Positions 44,515 to 55,057 of a stretch of DNA of 64,000 bases are shown one piece after another; the first letter of the stretch is position 1, and each line of letters begins with the position of its first letter. Both the position numbers and the translations under genes were made by a program. Under the pieces are notes generated by a model. That model worked only from the letters and a program-made list of their open reading frames with translations. It had not been told where the DNA came from and did no database searches. Source of the DNA: Peribacillus saganii (GTDB taxonomy: Bacteria > Bacillota > Bacilli > Bacillales > DSM-1321); contig NZ_QVTE01000051.1 of the NCBI RefSeq assembly GCF_003429095.1, positions 62,001 through 126,000 of the forward strand, read 5' to 3'.

Positions 44515-44529
44515 ATAAAACGCTTCCAG
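44515..44529. promoter_or_regulatory. Weak cre-like site upstream of odhA
   Basis: On the minus strand, CTGGAAGCGTTTTAT matches the core TGNAANCGNW of the CcpA consensus but misses the outer positions. The rest of the 320-base spacer 44423-44744 is AT-rich with no gene. Confidence 0.3.
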
Positions 44530-44744
44530 AAATTATATTACATGATTCTAGTTAAATATTCAAAGGTTTCTCACTTTTTTATAATAGAAACTAAAGGGTT
44601 GACCTGACATTTTTTATTACTTTAAGAAATAGTATTTAATTCTATTTGTACCTGCTAGATTTTGAAGTATAAAAAAATGAATGCATACCAAATATTCTGC
44701 TTTCGTCCCCATCCCAGCTTTAAAGGAATACTAACTGCTCATTC

Positions 44745-45524
44745 TTAAAATTTCCAAGCAGAAAGGCTTAAATTTCCGTACTGGAAGCTGCGATGAAGTA
44801 ATTCAGGTTTACGCTTATGGTTACCTGCTCCCATAGCAATCAGCAGAGGGGCAAAATGTTCCTTTGTGGGCACAGCCAGGCTGGCAAATGGGGCAATCTC
44901 CTCAAAGTTCAATAAACTTTCCATATCCCGCTTCAGAAGTTTTTCCTCGATCCAATGTTCAAAAGTTACTGCCCACCCTTCAGCAACCTCCATTCCCACA
45001 ATGAATTGCTCAGGGTTGTGGACTATGCCGCCACTGCCGATAACCAGCACATTTTGCCTCTTTAAAGATTTCACTGCCTTTCCAATCTTGTATTGGGCCT
45101 GGTTTGAGAGGGCCGGGTTTACCGAAATTGATACAACTGGAATGCTTGCATCTGGATACATGATTGATAAAGGAACCCAAACTCCGTGATCAAGGCTTCT
45201 ATCATTCTTTAACTCTGCCAAATAACCTGACTTCGCAAACAACGTAAGCAAATGGTCGGAAATATCTAAATCTCCTTTTGCCGGGTATGTAATTTCATAT
45301 AATGAATCCGGAAAACCGGCAAAGTCATGAATTGTACTATGGTTTTGTACAGCTGTAACCGATAGGCTGCAGCTTTCCCAGTGGGAGGAAAAAATGACAA
45401 TCGCTTTAGGTTGATCCATGTTTGCGGCAAGATTTTTTAAAAATTCTGTATAACTATTATTTTCTATAACAAGTGATGGAGCTCCGTGGGCTAAAAACAA
45501 AGAAGGCATCATAAAAAAACTCAC
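44745..45524 (-). CDS. Class III extradiol-type dioxygenase (YgiD/DODA family)
   Basis: A 259-residue Zn- or Fe-dependent ring-cleavage dioxygenase relative. Metal and active-site histidines are in PSLFLAHGAPSLVIENNSY (near the N-terminus), IVIFSSHWESCSLSVTAVQN, NDRSLDHGVWVPLSIMYPDA and ENGSGGIVHN-like VIGSGGIVHNPEQF. Relatives include 4,5-DOPA dioxygenases; the substrate here is unknown. GTG start at 45524 with AAAGGA close by, or an ATG 4 codons later. Monocistronic. Confidence 0.85.
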   Translation of the reverse strand: MSFFMMPSLFLAHGAPSLVIENNSYTEFLKNLAANMDQPKAIVIFSSHWESCSLSVTAVQNHSTIHDFAGFPDSLYEITYPAKGDLDISDHLLTLFAKSGYLAELKNDRSLDHGVWVPLSIMYPDASIPVVSISVNPALSNQAQYKIGKAVKSLKRQNVLVIGSGGIVHNPEQFIVGMEVAEGWAVTFEHWIEEKLLKRDMESLLNFEEIAPFASLAVPTKEHFAPLLIAMGAGNHKRKPELLHRSFQYGNLSLSAWKF

Positions 45525-45631
45525 CGTGTCCTTTCTAGCGTGAAAAATGAATCCTCTATTCCTTTTTCCTCATGAGGCTTTGTACTAAACATGGATAGGC
45601 CAGAAAGAATGCTTATAATCCAAAGAGAAAG

Positions 45632-45660
45632 ACCCTGCTCTTTTATTAAAAAGACAGGGT
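45632..45660 (-). terminator. Terminator of mnmH
   Basis: ACCCTGTCTTTT/AAAAGAGCAGGGT stem read on the minus strand, with a T-rich end. Confidence 0.6.
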
Positions 45661-45705
45661 TAAAAGTGAGTTTTGTATTTTCTGAAGAACAGAAATTGAA
45701 TAAGC

Positions 45706-46803
45706 TTACTTAGTTATTTGGTTTTTTTGCAAAATTTCTTCTGGCATAGCATAGCCCGCGTTTTGCAATATGTGTTCAAGCTGTTTAGCGGCTGCTTCAA
45801 TTGAGTCTGCATTGACAACAGTAAGCCTGTCGGCAAATTCCTTTTCCTTATGGTTGTATCGTGTATCATAATAATAAACATACAAAAGTTCAATCAGCTT
45901 CCGATAATCCTCATTATTTGCTGCACGAGTTATCTCCTGGATTATCTCTGGGTTATTGATCCTTTTTAAAATATTTCGAAGGGCCAATTCAACTTTATCC
46001 TTGAACCATTGCTCATCCTGAAACTGTTCTACATACTCTTTATAAGTCCGTTCCACCCTTTTTTCGAGCGATGCTTCTACATGGATGTGGAGCGCGTTCT
46101 CCCTTGCGGCCACCATAAAGTCTGGCTGGACCGCATGCCCGATCCGCTTGCTTTCCGCCTCCATCAGAAAATAATCTGCGTCCTTCAGGTTACGCAGTTC
46201 CTTAAATAGCAAAGAATCGAATATCTTCTGATTATGAGGTTTTCCAAGACCAAAAGAGCCGAAGACAGATCCGCGATGGTTCGCAATTTCCTCCAAATCG
46301 AGTACCGGGTACCCTTTTTCACTCAGACTCTTTAAAATAAGGGTCTTCCCCGAACCGGTCATCCCATGTAACACAACAGCGCGGGCAGGCAGCATATCTT
46401 CCATTGTTTCTAAGATATACTTCCGGTAGGCACGGTACCCTCCTGTTACCCGAGCAACGTTTAAACCCGAAAATACAGCGAAGCTTGCAACTGATTTACT
46501 TCTCATGCCGCCGCGCCAGCAATACACCACAGGTTTTTTGCCAGTTTCTATTAGTCCTCTGATTTCTCCGAGCAGTTGCGGCAGCTTCGGCGCTACCGTT
46601 TCCATCGCCCTCCACTTGGCCGCATCTGAGCCTTCCACTTTATAGAGCGTTCCTATTTCCTGTCTTTCCTCATTTGTAAACAGTGGTATATTAATTGAAT
46701 CCGGGATGGATCCTTCCTCATATTCAATCGGTGAACGAACGTCTATAGCAATAGCGTCAGGGTGCTGCAAAAGCTCTTCTATTGTCCATTCCTTCATAGC
46801 CAT
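45706..46803 (-). CDS. mnmH: tRNA 2-selenouridine/geranyl-2-thiouridine synthase
   Basis: A 365-residue two-domain tRNA modification enzyme (YbbB). The rhodanese domain (~1-135) has ELLQHPDAIAIDVRSPIEYE and the catalytic cysteine in VVYCWRGGMRSKSVASF. The P-loop domain (~140-365) has HGMTGSGKTLILKSL and HRGSVFGSFGLGKPHNQK. It replaces sulfur by selenium at the wobble uridine, using selenophosphate from SelD, or geranylates 2-thiouridine. No selD is in this window. Start ATG at 46803 or 46797; GGAAAGGGG lies before both. Confidence 0.95.
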   Translation of the reverse strand: MAMKEWTIEELLQHPDAIAIDVRSPIEYEEGSIPDSINIPLFTNEERQEIGTLYKVEGSDAAKWRAMETVAPKLPQLLGEIRGLIETGKKPVVYCWRGGMRSKSVASFAVFSGLNVARVTGGYRAYRKYILETMEDMLPARAVVLHGMTGSGKTLILKSLSEKGYPVLDLEEIANHRGSVFGSFGLGKPHNQKIFDSLLFKELRNLKDADYFLMEAESKRIGHAVQPDFMVAARENALHIHVEASLEKRVERTYKEYVEQFQDEQWFKDKVELALRNILKRINNPEIIQEITRAANNEDYRKLIELLYVYYYDTRYNHKEKEFADRLTVVNADSIEAAAKQLEHILQNAGYAMPEEILQKNQITK

Positions 46804-46824
46804 TGCCCCTTTCCTTAATATCAT

Positions 46825-47195
46825 TATCTATTATAAACCAGAAATCCCGCATGACAAACCCCATGACCCTTTTAGTAAAGAAACAGCCTCTTTTGAAAAA
46901 AAGCTGTCATTACAAATTACATGCTTGGAGTTAGCCAATTCAAGATTGTTTGTGCTCATTAAGCATTAAAATATTAATGGTCCGTTTAAAGAGTTTTAAG
47001 CTTGGCGAGCGTTTTTCCCCGCTTCTCACAACTGTCCAGCCCGTTATTTGGCTGGTGAAAGACCCCAATCTTTCGTCCTCTTTCGAATGTTCAGGAATCG
47101 AGAAAGGCTTCAGGCAAGAATACTTATTGGCACAGGAGCATTCGTCCGCCAATCTCGTATTGAATCTCTTTTAGCCTGCAATAAAACATAAAAAA
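46825..47195. other. Spacer with short unsupported frames
   Basis: About 370 bases between cdaS and mnmH. Overlapping frames on both strands (74 and 70 codons) lack ribosome binding sites and match nothing I know. I list no gene here. Confidence 0.35.
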
Positions 47196-47219
47196 CCTCT
47201 CCTAATGAATCCAGAGAGG
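47196..47219 (-). terminator. Terminator downstream of cdaS
   Basis: A CCTCTC/GAGAGG stem with a 12-base loop, followed on the minus strand by TTTTTTATG. It is ~210 bases after the cdaS stop. Confidence 0.6.
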
Positions 47220-47428
47220 ATAATAAGTTATTTTTTCAGACAGAAAGCATTTAGAAAAGAACACTAGAATAACTAGACATAATTATTCCCTAATGCAATT
47301 TTCCAGCTAAAAAACATTTTTATGATTTAAATGCCGAAAAACAGGGTTAGTAATTCATTTCTCAGAATTTTATTACCTTCAATATAATATCGTATTTAGA
47401 AGACACATTGGCACAGCTTCCAGTAAAG

Positions 47429-48043
47429 CTACATGGTAATAGCGTGAAGTCCACCACGGGAAGCAAAGGAAATTCTGCCAGTTTCCTCAGAGACTACAAT
47501 CGCTACCGCATCGGTATGTTCAGTAATACCCATCGCCGCACGGTGGCGGGTTCCAATCTTTCTTCCTTCAGAAATTTGTTTCGATAATGGCAGGACATTG
47601 GCTGCAGATACAATAATATCTCCCCTGATCAAAACCGCACCGTCATGCAGGGGACCACCTGGGAAAAATATAGTTTCCAGCAACTGCTGGGTCGTTTCCG
47701 CAGAGACAGGGACACCATTCTGTAAAAAAGGATCTAGAAAATCTTCCCTCTCAATAACGATCAGTCCTCCCTGCCGTTTCCCCGCCAGAACTCCTGCGGC
47801 TCCTGCAATGCTATTTCCCTTCTTTGTATATGGAGAGAGATACGACTTTAAATAAAAAGACGAGGCCAAACTTTGAGCTGTCGAAATAGACTGTGAAAGT
47901 TTTTCAAACTCTGTAAGCATACAGCAGTCATCTGTCCGTAAATGTTCGGTTAACCCTTCCGACATTTTCGTTATACCTTCGAGAAGCGGTTTAACTTCCT
48001 GTTTAAATATTTCCTGAAGCTCTTGATAATTACTAATATGCAT
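47429..48043 (-). CDS. cdaS: Diadenylate cyclase, sporulation type
   Basis: A 204-residue cytosolic DAC enzyme making c-di-AMP from two ATP. The N-terminal ~60 residues form the two regulatory helices typical of CdaS. The DAC domain (~65-200) has GGLIVIEREDFLDPFLQNGV, the motif GPLHDGAVLIRGD (DGA) and GTRHRAAMGITEHTDAVAIV (RHR). It has no transmembrane part, unlike CdaA, and lacks the DisA DNA-binding end, so CdaS is the best fit. In B. subtilis it acts in spores and germination. AGGGTGA lies 6 bases before the ATG. Confidence 0.94.
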   Translation of the reverse strand: MHISNYQELQEIFKQEVKPLLEGITKMSEGLTEHLRTDDCCMLTEFEKLSQSISTAQSLASSFYLKSYLSPYTKKGNSIAGAAGVLAGKRQGGLIVIEREDFLDPFLQNGVPVSAETTQQLLETIFFPGGPLHDGAVLIRGDIIVSAANVLPLSKQISEGRKIGTRHRAAMGITEHTDAVAIVVSEETGRISFASRGGLHAITM

Positions 48044-48268
48044 GTCTATTCACCCTGATTTTGGTTTAAGCATTTTGTGATTCATAAGGATAGGTTACAC
48101 ATTAACTGGAAATTTTAATCATACTTTCATACAAGTCCTATCTGCACAATACATCACAAAATTTATCCTATCATATCAAAAGAGGAAATAATTTTCGGCA
48201 TTTAGTTCAAACGGTTAGTGCACTTAATAAACTATGCAAACCCTCCCAGTAATAGATTTATAAAAAAA

Positions 48269-48292
48269 AGCTGGAATAATGTCAATCCTGCT
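48269..48292 (-). terminator. Terminator of the yitJ-metH operon
   Basis: AGCAGGA/TTCCAGCT stem with one mismatch, followed on the minus strand by TTTTTTTT. Confidence 0.6.
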
Positions 48293-48333
48293 ATTTTTCT
48301 ATTTTGATCTCGGGCTTCATGATTTATCGCTCT

Positions 48334-51300
48334 TTACAGCACATTAAAATACCTTGCTTCTGGATGGGAAAATACTATTGCTGAAACAGATGCTTCCGGT
48401 TCCATCATAAAGCCTTCGGTAAGCCTGATTCCCACTTCTTCGGGGTGGAGCAGCCTAAAGATTTTCGCCTGGTCTTCTAGGTCCGGACAGGCCGGATATC
48501 CAAATGAGTAACGCTGTCCGGTGTATTTTGCTGAAAATCTGTCCTTCATTGTCATATCGATCGGATCAGAAATTCCCCACGCATCTCTCATGAGATGGTG
48601 CATTCTTTCTGCGAACCCTTCTGCTGTTTCGAGAGCAATGGCCTGGACGGCATGGCTTTTCAGGAAGTCACCTTCCTGTTTCCAGTGTTCAGAATGCTTG
48701 CGGATACCTTTTCCGGCTGTGACAACAAACAGGCCAACATAGTCCATTTCACCAGAACCTGCAGGTTTTACATAATCAGCAAGACATAGATGCGGTTCGT
48801 TTTCCTGGCGCGGGAAATCAAAGGTCTCCAGGATTTCCGCTGTATTTTCAGGATCATATAGATGGACTTTATTCCCCTCGCTCTGTGCCGGGAAAAATTG
48901 ATATATTCCGCCTAATGAGTGCTCTTCATCCTGTTGCAGAAAAGATATGAGCTCATTCGTTAAACTATTAAGGGCTTCCGCTTTTTCATCTCCTTTTTTC
49001 AAAAGCTCTTCAACCTTCCCCTTTAAACCCAGGTGATGGCCGATCAGCATTTGTTTATTTATATATGGTTCTACAATACGAAGCGGATAATTTTTAAGAA
49101 CATGACGTTTTAGATCCAATGGTACAGGAACTGCGACTTGGGGAAGAACAGCACTCCTTGTCGCCACAGCCACTTTTTTCGGCAGTTCAAGCGTGGCAAT
49201 CTGTTCATTCCTTGACCTTCTCCGTTCTTCCAGCTCTTGAAGGTGAATATCACGCTTTTTTTCATCATGGAGTATGTTTGTTACATTGAGCCCATCCATC
49301 GCATCTTTAGCATATAAGACTGATCCTCCATATTCTGGAGCAATTTTCAGGTCAGTAAACTTCCTTGAAAGCGCAGCTCCGCCGACCAGAATTGGGAGGT
49401 CAATGTTGGCCTGTTTTAAATCTTGTGCGGTTAGGACCATTTGCTGCGCTGATTTCACTAGCAAGCCCGACAAACCGATCGCAGTCGGGTTGTGGGTACG
49501 GACCGCTTCAATGATTTGGTTTGGCGCAACCTTGATTCCGAGATCAACGACTTCAAAACCATTATTGGACAGAATGATATCAACAAGGTTTTTACCAATG
49601 TCATGAACGTCCCCTTTTACAGTTGCAAGCAGGATTTTCCCCTTTTTAGAGCCCGCTTCACCCTTTTCCATCCTCGGTTCCAGATAAGAAACAGCAGCTT
49701 TCATTGCTTCCGCACTCTGCAGCACCTCTGCTACAATAAGCTGGTTATCGTTAAAAAGCCTGCCGACCTCAGCCATGCCCGCCATTAAAGGTCCATTGAT
49801 GATATCGAGCGGCTTATCCCCTTGTTGCAGTGATTCCTCAAGGTCTTCGGTCAATCCTTCTTTTGTACCTTCGATAATGTATTGAGCCAGCCTTTCTTCT
49901 AGCGGCAGTTTTTTTCCTTCAGATTTTTTTTCAGGCTTTTTATCCCGGTAATATTCTGTAAATACCTGTAACGTTTCCTTAGATGTTTTAAAAAGCAAAT
50001 CTTCAGCGAGCTTAATTTCATTTTCAGCTATTAACGCAAACCGCTCCAGCTTTTCAGTATTGACAATTGCATAATCAAGTCCCGCCTTTGTGCAATGGTA
50101 GAGAAAAACGGCATTCAGAATTTCCCTGCCGCGGGGCGGCAAGCCGAATGATACATTGCTGACCCCAAGTATCGCCAATGTATCCGGGTAGGCTTCTTTT
50201 ATCATCTTTATTCCCTTGACCGTTTGTTCTGCAGCACCAATATACTGCTCATCACCTGTTCCAACAGGGAATACAAGCGGGTCAAAGATTATATCTTTTG
50301 GATTCACACGATATTTATTAACCAGAAGATGATATGATCTTTCAGCAACTTCAAGCTTACGTTCAGCAGTAACCGCCATTCCCTGTTCATCGATTGTGCC
50401 GACAACAAGAGCCCCGCCATAACGGTGCAATAGAGGAATAACAGCTTCAAAACGTTCCTCTCCATCCTCAAGATTTATCGAATTGATTATCGCTTTACCC
50501 TGGGAATTCTTTAGGGCTACTTCAATAACCGCTTCATCTGTGGAATCTATGACCAGAGGCACCTTTACTTTTTTTACTGCCTCCTGAACGAATGTACCCA
50601 TGTCGCCAAGCTCATCTCCGTCTGGATCAGCCAGGCAAATATCAATGACATGCGCACCCTTCTTCACCTGAGCTCTGGCAATTTCGGCAGCCTGCTCATA
50701 TTTTTTTTCACGGATCAATTCCTTGAACTTTTTTGAACCGATTACATTGGTCCGCTCCCCAACAAACAGCGGTCTCATGCTGTCATCATAAATAAGCGGT
50801 TCAATTCCTGATACGGCATGGGAATGGGAAGCTTTAGAAACATTCCTTGGGCTGAGGCCTTCCAGCTCTTTTCTCAGCTCGCGGATATGGTCGGGTGTTG
50901 TACCGCAGCAGCCCCCAACAATATTAACCCATCCTTTTTCAGCAAATTGCTTAATCTTTCCCGCTAATGAAAAAGGGGATTCATGATAATGACCTTCTTC
51001 ATCCGGCAAACCAGCATTCGGGTAGCAGCTGATTGCGCTTCCGGCTATTTCAGACAGGCTTCGCAGATGGTCTGTCATAAATTCAGGCCCGGTGGCGCAA
51101 TTGAGGCCAACCGCAATCGGCTTCATATGCTCGCATGAAAGATAAAAAGCCTCAATCGACTGACCTGCAAGAGTAGTCCCCATCGGTTCAATTGTTCCGG
51201 AAATCATGATTGGCAGTTCAAAGCCTGCAGCATCAAAAGCTCTTTGAATACCTGTAAACGCAGCTTTCACGTTTAGTGTATCCTGGCATGTTTCCACCAG

Positions 51301-51852
51301 GAGCAGATCGACTCCGCCATTAATCAGCCCTCTCGCCTGCTCTTCATAATCTTCAGCCAGCTTATCAAATGTGGTACCGCCAGTTACAGTAAGAGTTTTG
51401 GTTGTTGGCCCAATTGCCCCTGCCACATATCTTGGCCATTCAGGAGTAGAGAATTTTGCTGATGCCTTCTTGGCAAGCAGTGCAGAAGCAATGTTTATTT
51501 CATATGCCAGCGAGCCAAGGTTGTATTCATCCAGGACGATTGCGGCAGCCCCGAAAGTATTGGTCTCAATTATATCTGCCCCGGCTTCCAGATATGCTTC
51601 ATGAATTTGCATAATCGTTTCAGGCTTGGTCAAAGACAAATACTCATTGCAGCCTTCATATTCCTCTCCGCCAAAATCCGCTGCTGTCAAATTGGCCTGC
51701 TGAATCATGGTACCCATTGCACCATCAAGAAGCATTATTTTTTTACCCAGCTGCTCTTCCAAAGAAATGCTGCCTTTTTTATTGCCCGATTGAACCTGAC
51801 CTGTATTGCTTAAATGATTGTCCAGTTGAACTGCCATTGCTGCATTACTCAT
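48334..51852 (-). CDS. metH: Cobalamin-dependent methionine synthase
   Basis: A full-length 1172-residue modular enzyme: homocysteine + methyl-THF to methionine + THF. Order: homocysteine domain (~30-335; Zn cysteines at NCATG and [11 protein letters not shown]), pterin domain (~365-620; [27 protein letters not shown]), cap and B12 domains (~655-890; [20 protein letters not shown] with the B12-ligating His, LSGLLVKSA), and SAM activation domain (~915-1172; [11 protein letters not shown]). The N-terminus has an extra ~28-residue Gln/Asn/Ser-rich lead. Its ATG overlaps the yitJ stop by 8 bases, so the genes are coupled under the S-box. Confidence 0.97.
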   Translation of the reverse strand: MSNAAMAVQLDNHLSNTGQVQSGNKKGSISLEEQLGKKIMLLDGAMGTMIQQANLTAADFGGEEYEGCNEYLSLTKPETIMQIHEAYLEAGADIIETNTFGAAAIVLDEYNLGSLAYEINIASALLAKKASAKFSTPEWPRYVAGAIGPTTKTLTVTGGTTFDKLAEDYEEQARGLINGGVDLLLVETCQDTLNVKAAFTGIQRAFDAAGFELPIMISGTIEPMGTTLAGQSIEAFYLSCEHMKPIAVGLNCATGPEFMTDHLRSLSEIAGSAISCYPNAGLPDEEGHYHESPFSLAGKIKQFAEKGWVNIVGGCCGTTPDHIRELRKELEGLSPRNVSKASHSHAVSGIEPLIYDDSMRPLFVGERTNVIGSKKFKELIREKKYEQAAEIARAQVKKGAHVIDICLADPDGDELGDMGTFVQEAVKKVKVPLVIDSTDEAVIEVALKNSQGKAIINSINLEDGEERFEAVIPLLHRYGGALVVGTIDEQGMAVTAERKLEVAERSYHLLVNKYRVNPKDIIFDPLVFPVGTGDEQYIGAAEQTVKGIKMIKEAYPDTLAILGVSNVSFGLPPRGREILNAVFLYHCTKAGLDYAIVNTEKLERFALIAENEIKLAEDLLFKTSKETLQVFTEYYRDKKPEKKSEGKKLPLEERLAQYIIEGTKEGLTEDLEESLQQGDKPLDIINGPLMAGMAEVGRLFNDNQLIVAEVLQSAEAMKAAVSYLEPRMEKGEAGSKKGKILLATVKGDVHDIGKNLVDIILSNNGFEVVDLGIKVAPNQIIEAVRTHNPTAIGLSGLLVKSAQQMVLTAQDLKQANIDLPILVGGAALSRKFTDLKIAPEYGGSVLYAKDAMDGLNVTNILHDEKKRDIHLQELEERRRSRNEQIATLELPKKVAVATRSAVLPQVAVPVPLDLKRHVLKNYPLRIVEPYINKQMLIGHHLGLKGKVEELLKKGDEKAEALNSLTNELISFLQQDEEHSLGGIYQFFPAQSEGNKVHLYDPENTAEILETFDFPRQENEPHLCLADYVKPAGSGEMDYVGLFVVTAGKGIRKHSEHWKQEGDFLKSHAVQAIALETAEGFAERMHHLMRDAWGISDPIDMTMKDRFSAKYTGQRYSFGYPACPDLEDQAKIFRLLHPEEVGIRLTEGFMMEPEASVSAIVFSHPEARYFNVL

Positions 51853-53698
51853 GTGTTGCCACCTCTACTAATCGTTTATTGTCAATTGTACGAACATGCT
51901 TAGTAAGCTCGGCTGTCATGTCATACCGCAAAAATGGAGTAATGAAATATAATCCGTTAAATCGTTCAGCGGCTGCTGCCGCAAGGCTTTTTGCGATTGC
52001 CATTCCCTCTGCCCGTGCTTTCATAGGGTCATTTGCTGCGGCTGCCATTGCTTTTCTGACCGGCTCCGACAGCGTAATCCCCGGTACTTCATTATGCAGA
52101 TATTCCGCGTTTCTGCTGCTGGTGAGCGGCATGATTCCAAGGAATATGGGGGTTTCTAAATGTTTTGTAGCCTGATAGACTTCTTCAATTTGGTTTTCCG
52201 AAAAAACCGGCTGGGTAAGAAACGATTGTGCACCGCATTTAATCTTCTTTTCCATCCGTTCGACCGCCTTGCCAAGATAACGGACATTTGGATTAAATGC
52301 CGCGGCAATCCTAAAATTTGTCTTCCGGCCAAGCGGCTGGCCTGAGTAAGAAAGCCCGTCATTAAACTGTTTAATGAGAGATATTAAATCAAAGGAAGAC
52401 AAATCATAGACAGAAGTGGCTCCTGGAAAATCACCGATTTTTGAAGGATCACCTGTAACAACAAGAATTTCATTCAAGCCCAGCGTATCAAGTCCCATCA
52501 AATGCGACTGCAGGCCGATCAAATTCCTGTCCCTGCATGTAAGATGTATGAGTGGAATGTTTCCTGTTTTATTTTTAATCAGCATACCGAGAGCACCATT
52601 ACTGATTCTCGGAGTTGCAAGTGAATTATCAGCAAGCGTAATAGAATCTGCACCTGCCTCATACAGTGCATCAGCACCTGCCATAAAATCTTCTATTCCA
52701 AGCTTTTTTGGCGGATCCAATTCTATTAATATCGTTCTTTCATTCTTCGCTTTATTAGCTAATGCTACTGTTGTGTTAATGTTGCCAGCTTCAATGATTT
52801 CAATTTTTCGCGGTCTGACCGTTTTTTTCGAAACAGGTTTAAGAGTTCCGATCGCCCTTTTCATGGCTTCTATATGCAGAGGTGTTGTACCGCAGCAGCC
52901 CCCAATGATCCGAGCTCCCTGCTTTCTTAATTCAAGAGCACTTGATTCAAAATATTCCGGTACGGCGGCGTATACAAGCCGCCCATCCACAAAATCCGGC
53001 AAGCTTGCATTTGGGTAAACAGCAAGGTGTGCATGAGCAGGCAGCGGCACTTCCTCCAATGAGCGGATCATATGATGCGGGCCCAGCCGGCAGTTCACTC
53101 CAACAACATCAGCACCGATTTCTTCCAGCCTGGAGAGTGCTTCACTTAAATGTACACCGTTTTGCAGATAGCCAATTTCATGCAGGGAAACATTTGCGAT
53201 GATTGGAATCTCTGTCTCACTCCTGGCAATTTCCAAAACGGTTTCGATTTCTTCCAGGTCATAATAAGTCTCCAAAATTAACCCGTCAGGCTGAGCCATT
53301 AACAGGCTATACAGCTGTTCACGAAAACTTCTCTTGATCTCCTCAATGCTCAGGTCAGATTTACGGAAACTCCTTGAAGCGCCAATCGTACCAAAAACAA
53401 AAGCATCCTTTCCTGCTGCCTTTCTGGCAATCTCGACCCCTCTCCGGTTGATTTTGCTAACCTTGTCCTCAAGTCCATACCTTTTCAGTTTGATATAGTT
53501 GGCTCCATAGGTATTGGACTGTAAAATATCAGCCCCGGCTGATACGTAAGCTGAGTGAATCCTTTCGATCCGGCCAGGCTCCTGAATATTAAACTCCTCA
53601 TAACATTGGTCAATCCCATTTATAAAAAGAAGTGTTCCCATTGCTCCTTCACCAATCAGAATTCTGTTTTGCAGTTCGTATCTAAAATCCACTTCCAT
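51845..53698 (-). CDS. yitJ: Bifunctional homocysteine S-methyltransferase / 5,10-methylene-THF reductase
   Basis: A 617-residue fusion. Residues ~1-300 form the homocysteine methyltransferase domain ([32 protein letters not shown] and the Zn pair [12 protein letters not shown]). Residues ~325-617 form the MTHFR-type TIM barrel ([60 protein letters not shown]). It supplies methyl-THF to MetH and may methylate homocysteine itself. First gene of yitJ-metH, with a 5' leader of ~380 bases holding a SAM-I riboswitch and a dispersed repeat. Confidence 0.95.
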   Translation of the reverse strand: MEVDFRYELQNRILIGEGAMGTLLFINGIDQCYEEFNIQEPGRIERIHSAYVSAGADILQSNTYGANYIKLKRYGLEDKVSKINRRGVEIARKAAGKDAFVFGTIGASRSFRKSDLSIEEIKRSFREQLYSLLMAQPDGLILETYYDLEEIETVLEIARSETEIPIIANVSLHEIGYLQNGVHLSEALSRLEEIGADVVGVNCRLGPHHMIRSLEEVPLPAHAHLAVYPNASLPDFVDGRLVYAAVPEYFESSALELRKQGARIIGGCCGTTPLHIEAMKRAIGTLKPVSKKTVRPRKIEIIEAGNINTTVALANKAKNERTILIELDPPKKLGIEDFMAGADALYEAGADSITLADNSLATPRISNGALGMLIKNKTGNIPLIHLTCRDRNLIGLQSHLMGLDTLGLNEILVVTGDPSKIGDFPGATSVYDLSSFDLISLIKQFNDGLSYSGQPLGRKTNFRIAAAFNPNVRYLGKAVERMEKKIKCGAQSFLTQPVFSENQIEEVYQATKHLETPIFLGIMPLTSSRNAEYLHNEVPGITLSEPVRKAMAAAANDPMKARAEGMAIAKSLAAAAAERFNGLYFITPFLRYDMTAELTKHVRTIDNKRLVEVATHE

Positions 53699-53753
53699 TC
53701 CCCCCTCTTAGAAAAGTGCAAGCATCCTGATCAACATCCTGACAAAAGGAAAC

Positions 53754-54000
53754 ATCACTAAATTCTGGCAGGGTTCCAAATGTAAGACCATTTCAACCCT
53801 AGTCCTGTACCAAACGCCAGCACATCCTGGCAGAGGAAGAACGGCTAACGCCGCCACTTCCTCATAAAGCTGTCGCTTTGTTTCGTACGATGTTTCACCG
53901 CCGCCTTAGTTCCTTTGTGTACTTAATCGCTATTATTGTACTTCTTAAAATAAGCTTTTTACTACACGAAAAAAGTTGCTGGGCACTTAAGCTAGACATC
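53754..54000 (-). repeat. Dispersed intergenic repeat, copy B, in the yitJ leader
   Basis: Contains GTCCTGTACCAAACGCC, CACATCCTGGCAGAGG and CGATGTTTCACCGCCGCC, and ends TTTTTACTACACGAAAAAAG, then TTGCTGGGCACTTAAGC, TAGACATC. The last ~45 bases closely match copy C at 61.76-61.81 kb. It lies between the riboswitch terminator and the yitJ start. Strand assignment is nominal. Confidence 0.5.
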
Positions 54001-54040
54001 CGCAATTTTAAAAAGTTGTCCTTTCTTGTCTTATAAAAAA

Positions 54041-54060
54041 GGCCTTCAAAAATGAAGGCC
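54041..54060 (-). terminator. SAM-controlled terminator of the yitJ leader
   Basis: A perfect GGCCTTCA/TGAAGGCC stem followed on the minus strand by TTTTTTATAAG. It lies just after the S-box aptamer and is its expression platform. Confidence 0.9.
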
Positions 54061-54076
54061 CTCGTTTGTCAAAACC

Positions 54077-54171
54077 CTCATCTATCAAGCAATGCTTGCT
54101 GGAATTAGCACCTTGGCATCCGCCGGTTGCTGAGGCTTCAAAGGGCCAGTCCCTCCACCTCTCTCGATAAG
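54077..54171 (-). ncRNA. SAM-I (S-box) riboswitch
   Basis: Read on the minus strand: CTTATCGAGAGAGGTGGAGG, GACTGGCCCTTTGAAGCCTC, AGCAACCGGCG, CAAGGTGCTAATTCCAGCAA, then GATGAG, which closes P1 with CTTATC. These are the conserved S-box blocks (GAGAGGTGGAGGGACTGGCCC, GAARCCTCAGCAACC, AAGGTGCTAATTCC). SAM binding favours the terminator at 54041-54060 and shuts off yitJ-metH. Confidence 0.97.
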
Positions 54172-54211
54172 ATTATTAAATTTTCGGCAAATTCAAAAAA
54201 TGATTACATTT

Positions 54212-54240
54212 AATTTACAAGAACTATGGAAAAAATTCAA
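54212..54240 (-). promoter_or_regulatory. Promoter of the S-box leader
   Basis: On the minus strand, TTGAAT (54235-54240), 17 bases, TAAATT (54212-54217). It is ~40 bases upstream of the aptamer. Confidence 0.5.
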
Positions 54241-54337
54241 TACTTTTTTATTAAAATGAAAAAAACTTGACCATTATATAGGAACTCATATTGAACATTA
54301 TGAGCTCGCCGTTAATGGAAAAAGAGAATGCAGAAAC

Positions 54338-54371
54338 TTGACAGGTTATGTTTTACTCATTCTATTTGAGT
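54338..54371 (+). promoter_or_regulatory. Promoter with operator-like dyad before the methyltransferase gene
   Basis: TTGACA (54338-54343), 17 bases, TCTATT (54361-54366). A dyad ACTCA-N7-TGAGT (54355-54371) covers the -10, a typical repressor position. Confidence 0.5.
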
Positions 54372-54410
54372 GAATAATAGTGAAAAAGCAAAAAAAATGG
54401 GGGTGAGAAA

Positions 54411-55034
54411 ATGCTTGAAGCTTTTGCAAAGCAATTTTGTAAACCTGAAGGAATGCTCGGCAAACTAGCAGGGAAAATTATGGCGGTGGAAAATCGGAAA
54501 ATAAACCGCTGGACATTGGGCAGGCTTGGGATAATGCCAGGGGATTATGTTCTCGAGATCGGGTTTGGCCCGGGCTTTTCATTAGAGGAAATCTGTCGGA
54601 AAGAGAAAAATGTTATGGTGGATGGCGTCGATGTTTCAGATACAATGGTGGAGACTGCTGCAAAGAGAAATGAAGCTGCCATTGAAAATGGGGATCTTAG
54701 GCTCTACAAAGGCGATGTTTTTACCTTGAAGCAGCAATGCCATCAATATGATAAAGTGCTCTCTGTTAATAACTACCCTCTATGGGAGAAACATGAGGAG
54801 TCATTAACAAGGATTCATCAATTAATGAAGGACGGCGGGCGGATCGCAATTACTGTCCAGCCGCGCGAGGAAGATGCAACCCCGGAAAAAACGATGGCCC
54901 TTGGAATTAAGATAGAACAGGATCTTTTTAATGCAGGCTTTCGCGATATCTCAGTTAAATTTAAAAAAGTAAGGCCCATGCTGACAGTATGTGTGACCGC
55001 TGAATGTAAAAAACAGGATATACAAACCCATTAA
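54411..55034 (+). CDS. Class I SAM-dependent methyltransferase
   Basis: A 207-residue Rossmann-fold methyltransferase. Motif I is VLEIGFGPGFSLEEICRK (~residue 47). Acidic post-I is VDGVDVSDTMVETAAKRNEA, and the motif IV region is YDKVLSVNNYPLWEKHEESL. Relatives in Bacillus are annotated as small-molecule or UbiE-like methyltransferases; no substrate can be assigned. GGGGGTGAGAAA precedes the ATG. Single gene with its own promoter and terminator. Confidence 0.88.
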   Translation: MLEAFAKQFCKPEGMLGKLAGKIMAVENRKINRWTLGRLGIMPGDYVLEIGFGPGFSLEEICRKEKNVMVDGVDVSDTMVETAAKRNEAAIENGDLRLYKGDVFTLKQQCHQYDKVLSVNNYPLWEKHEESLTRIHQLMKDGGRIAITVQPREEDATPEKTMALGIKIEQDLFNAGFRDISVKFKKVRPMLTVCVTAECKKQDIQTH

Positions 55035-55057
55035 GCCAAGCCTAATGGGTTTTTTTC
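55026..55057 (+). terminator. Terminator of the methyltransferase gene
   Basis: A perfect ACCCATTA/TAATGGGT stem overlapping the stop codon, then TTTTTTT. Confidence 0.85.

Noticed and set aside
46940-47174. Two overlapping short ORFs on opposite strands between cdaS and mnmH
   Set aside because: Neither has a ribosome binding site, and neither product resembles a known family.
52416-53018. A 200-codon plus-strand ORF opposite yitJ
   Set aside because: Antisense shadow of the MTHFR/methyltransferase coding frame, with no ribosome binding site and no recognisable domain.
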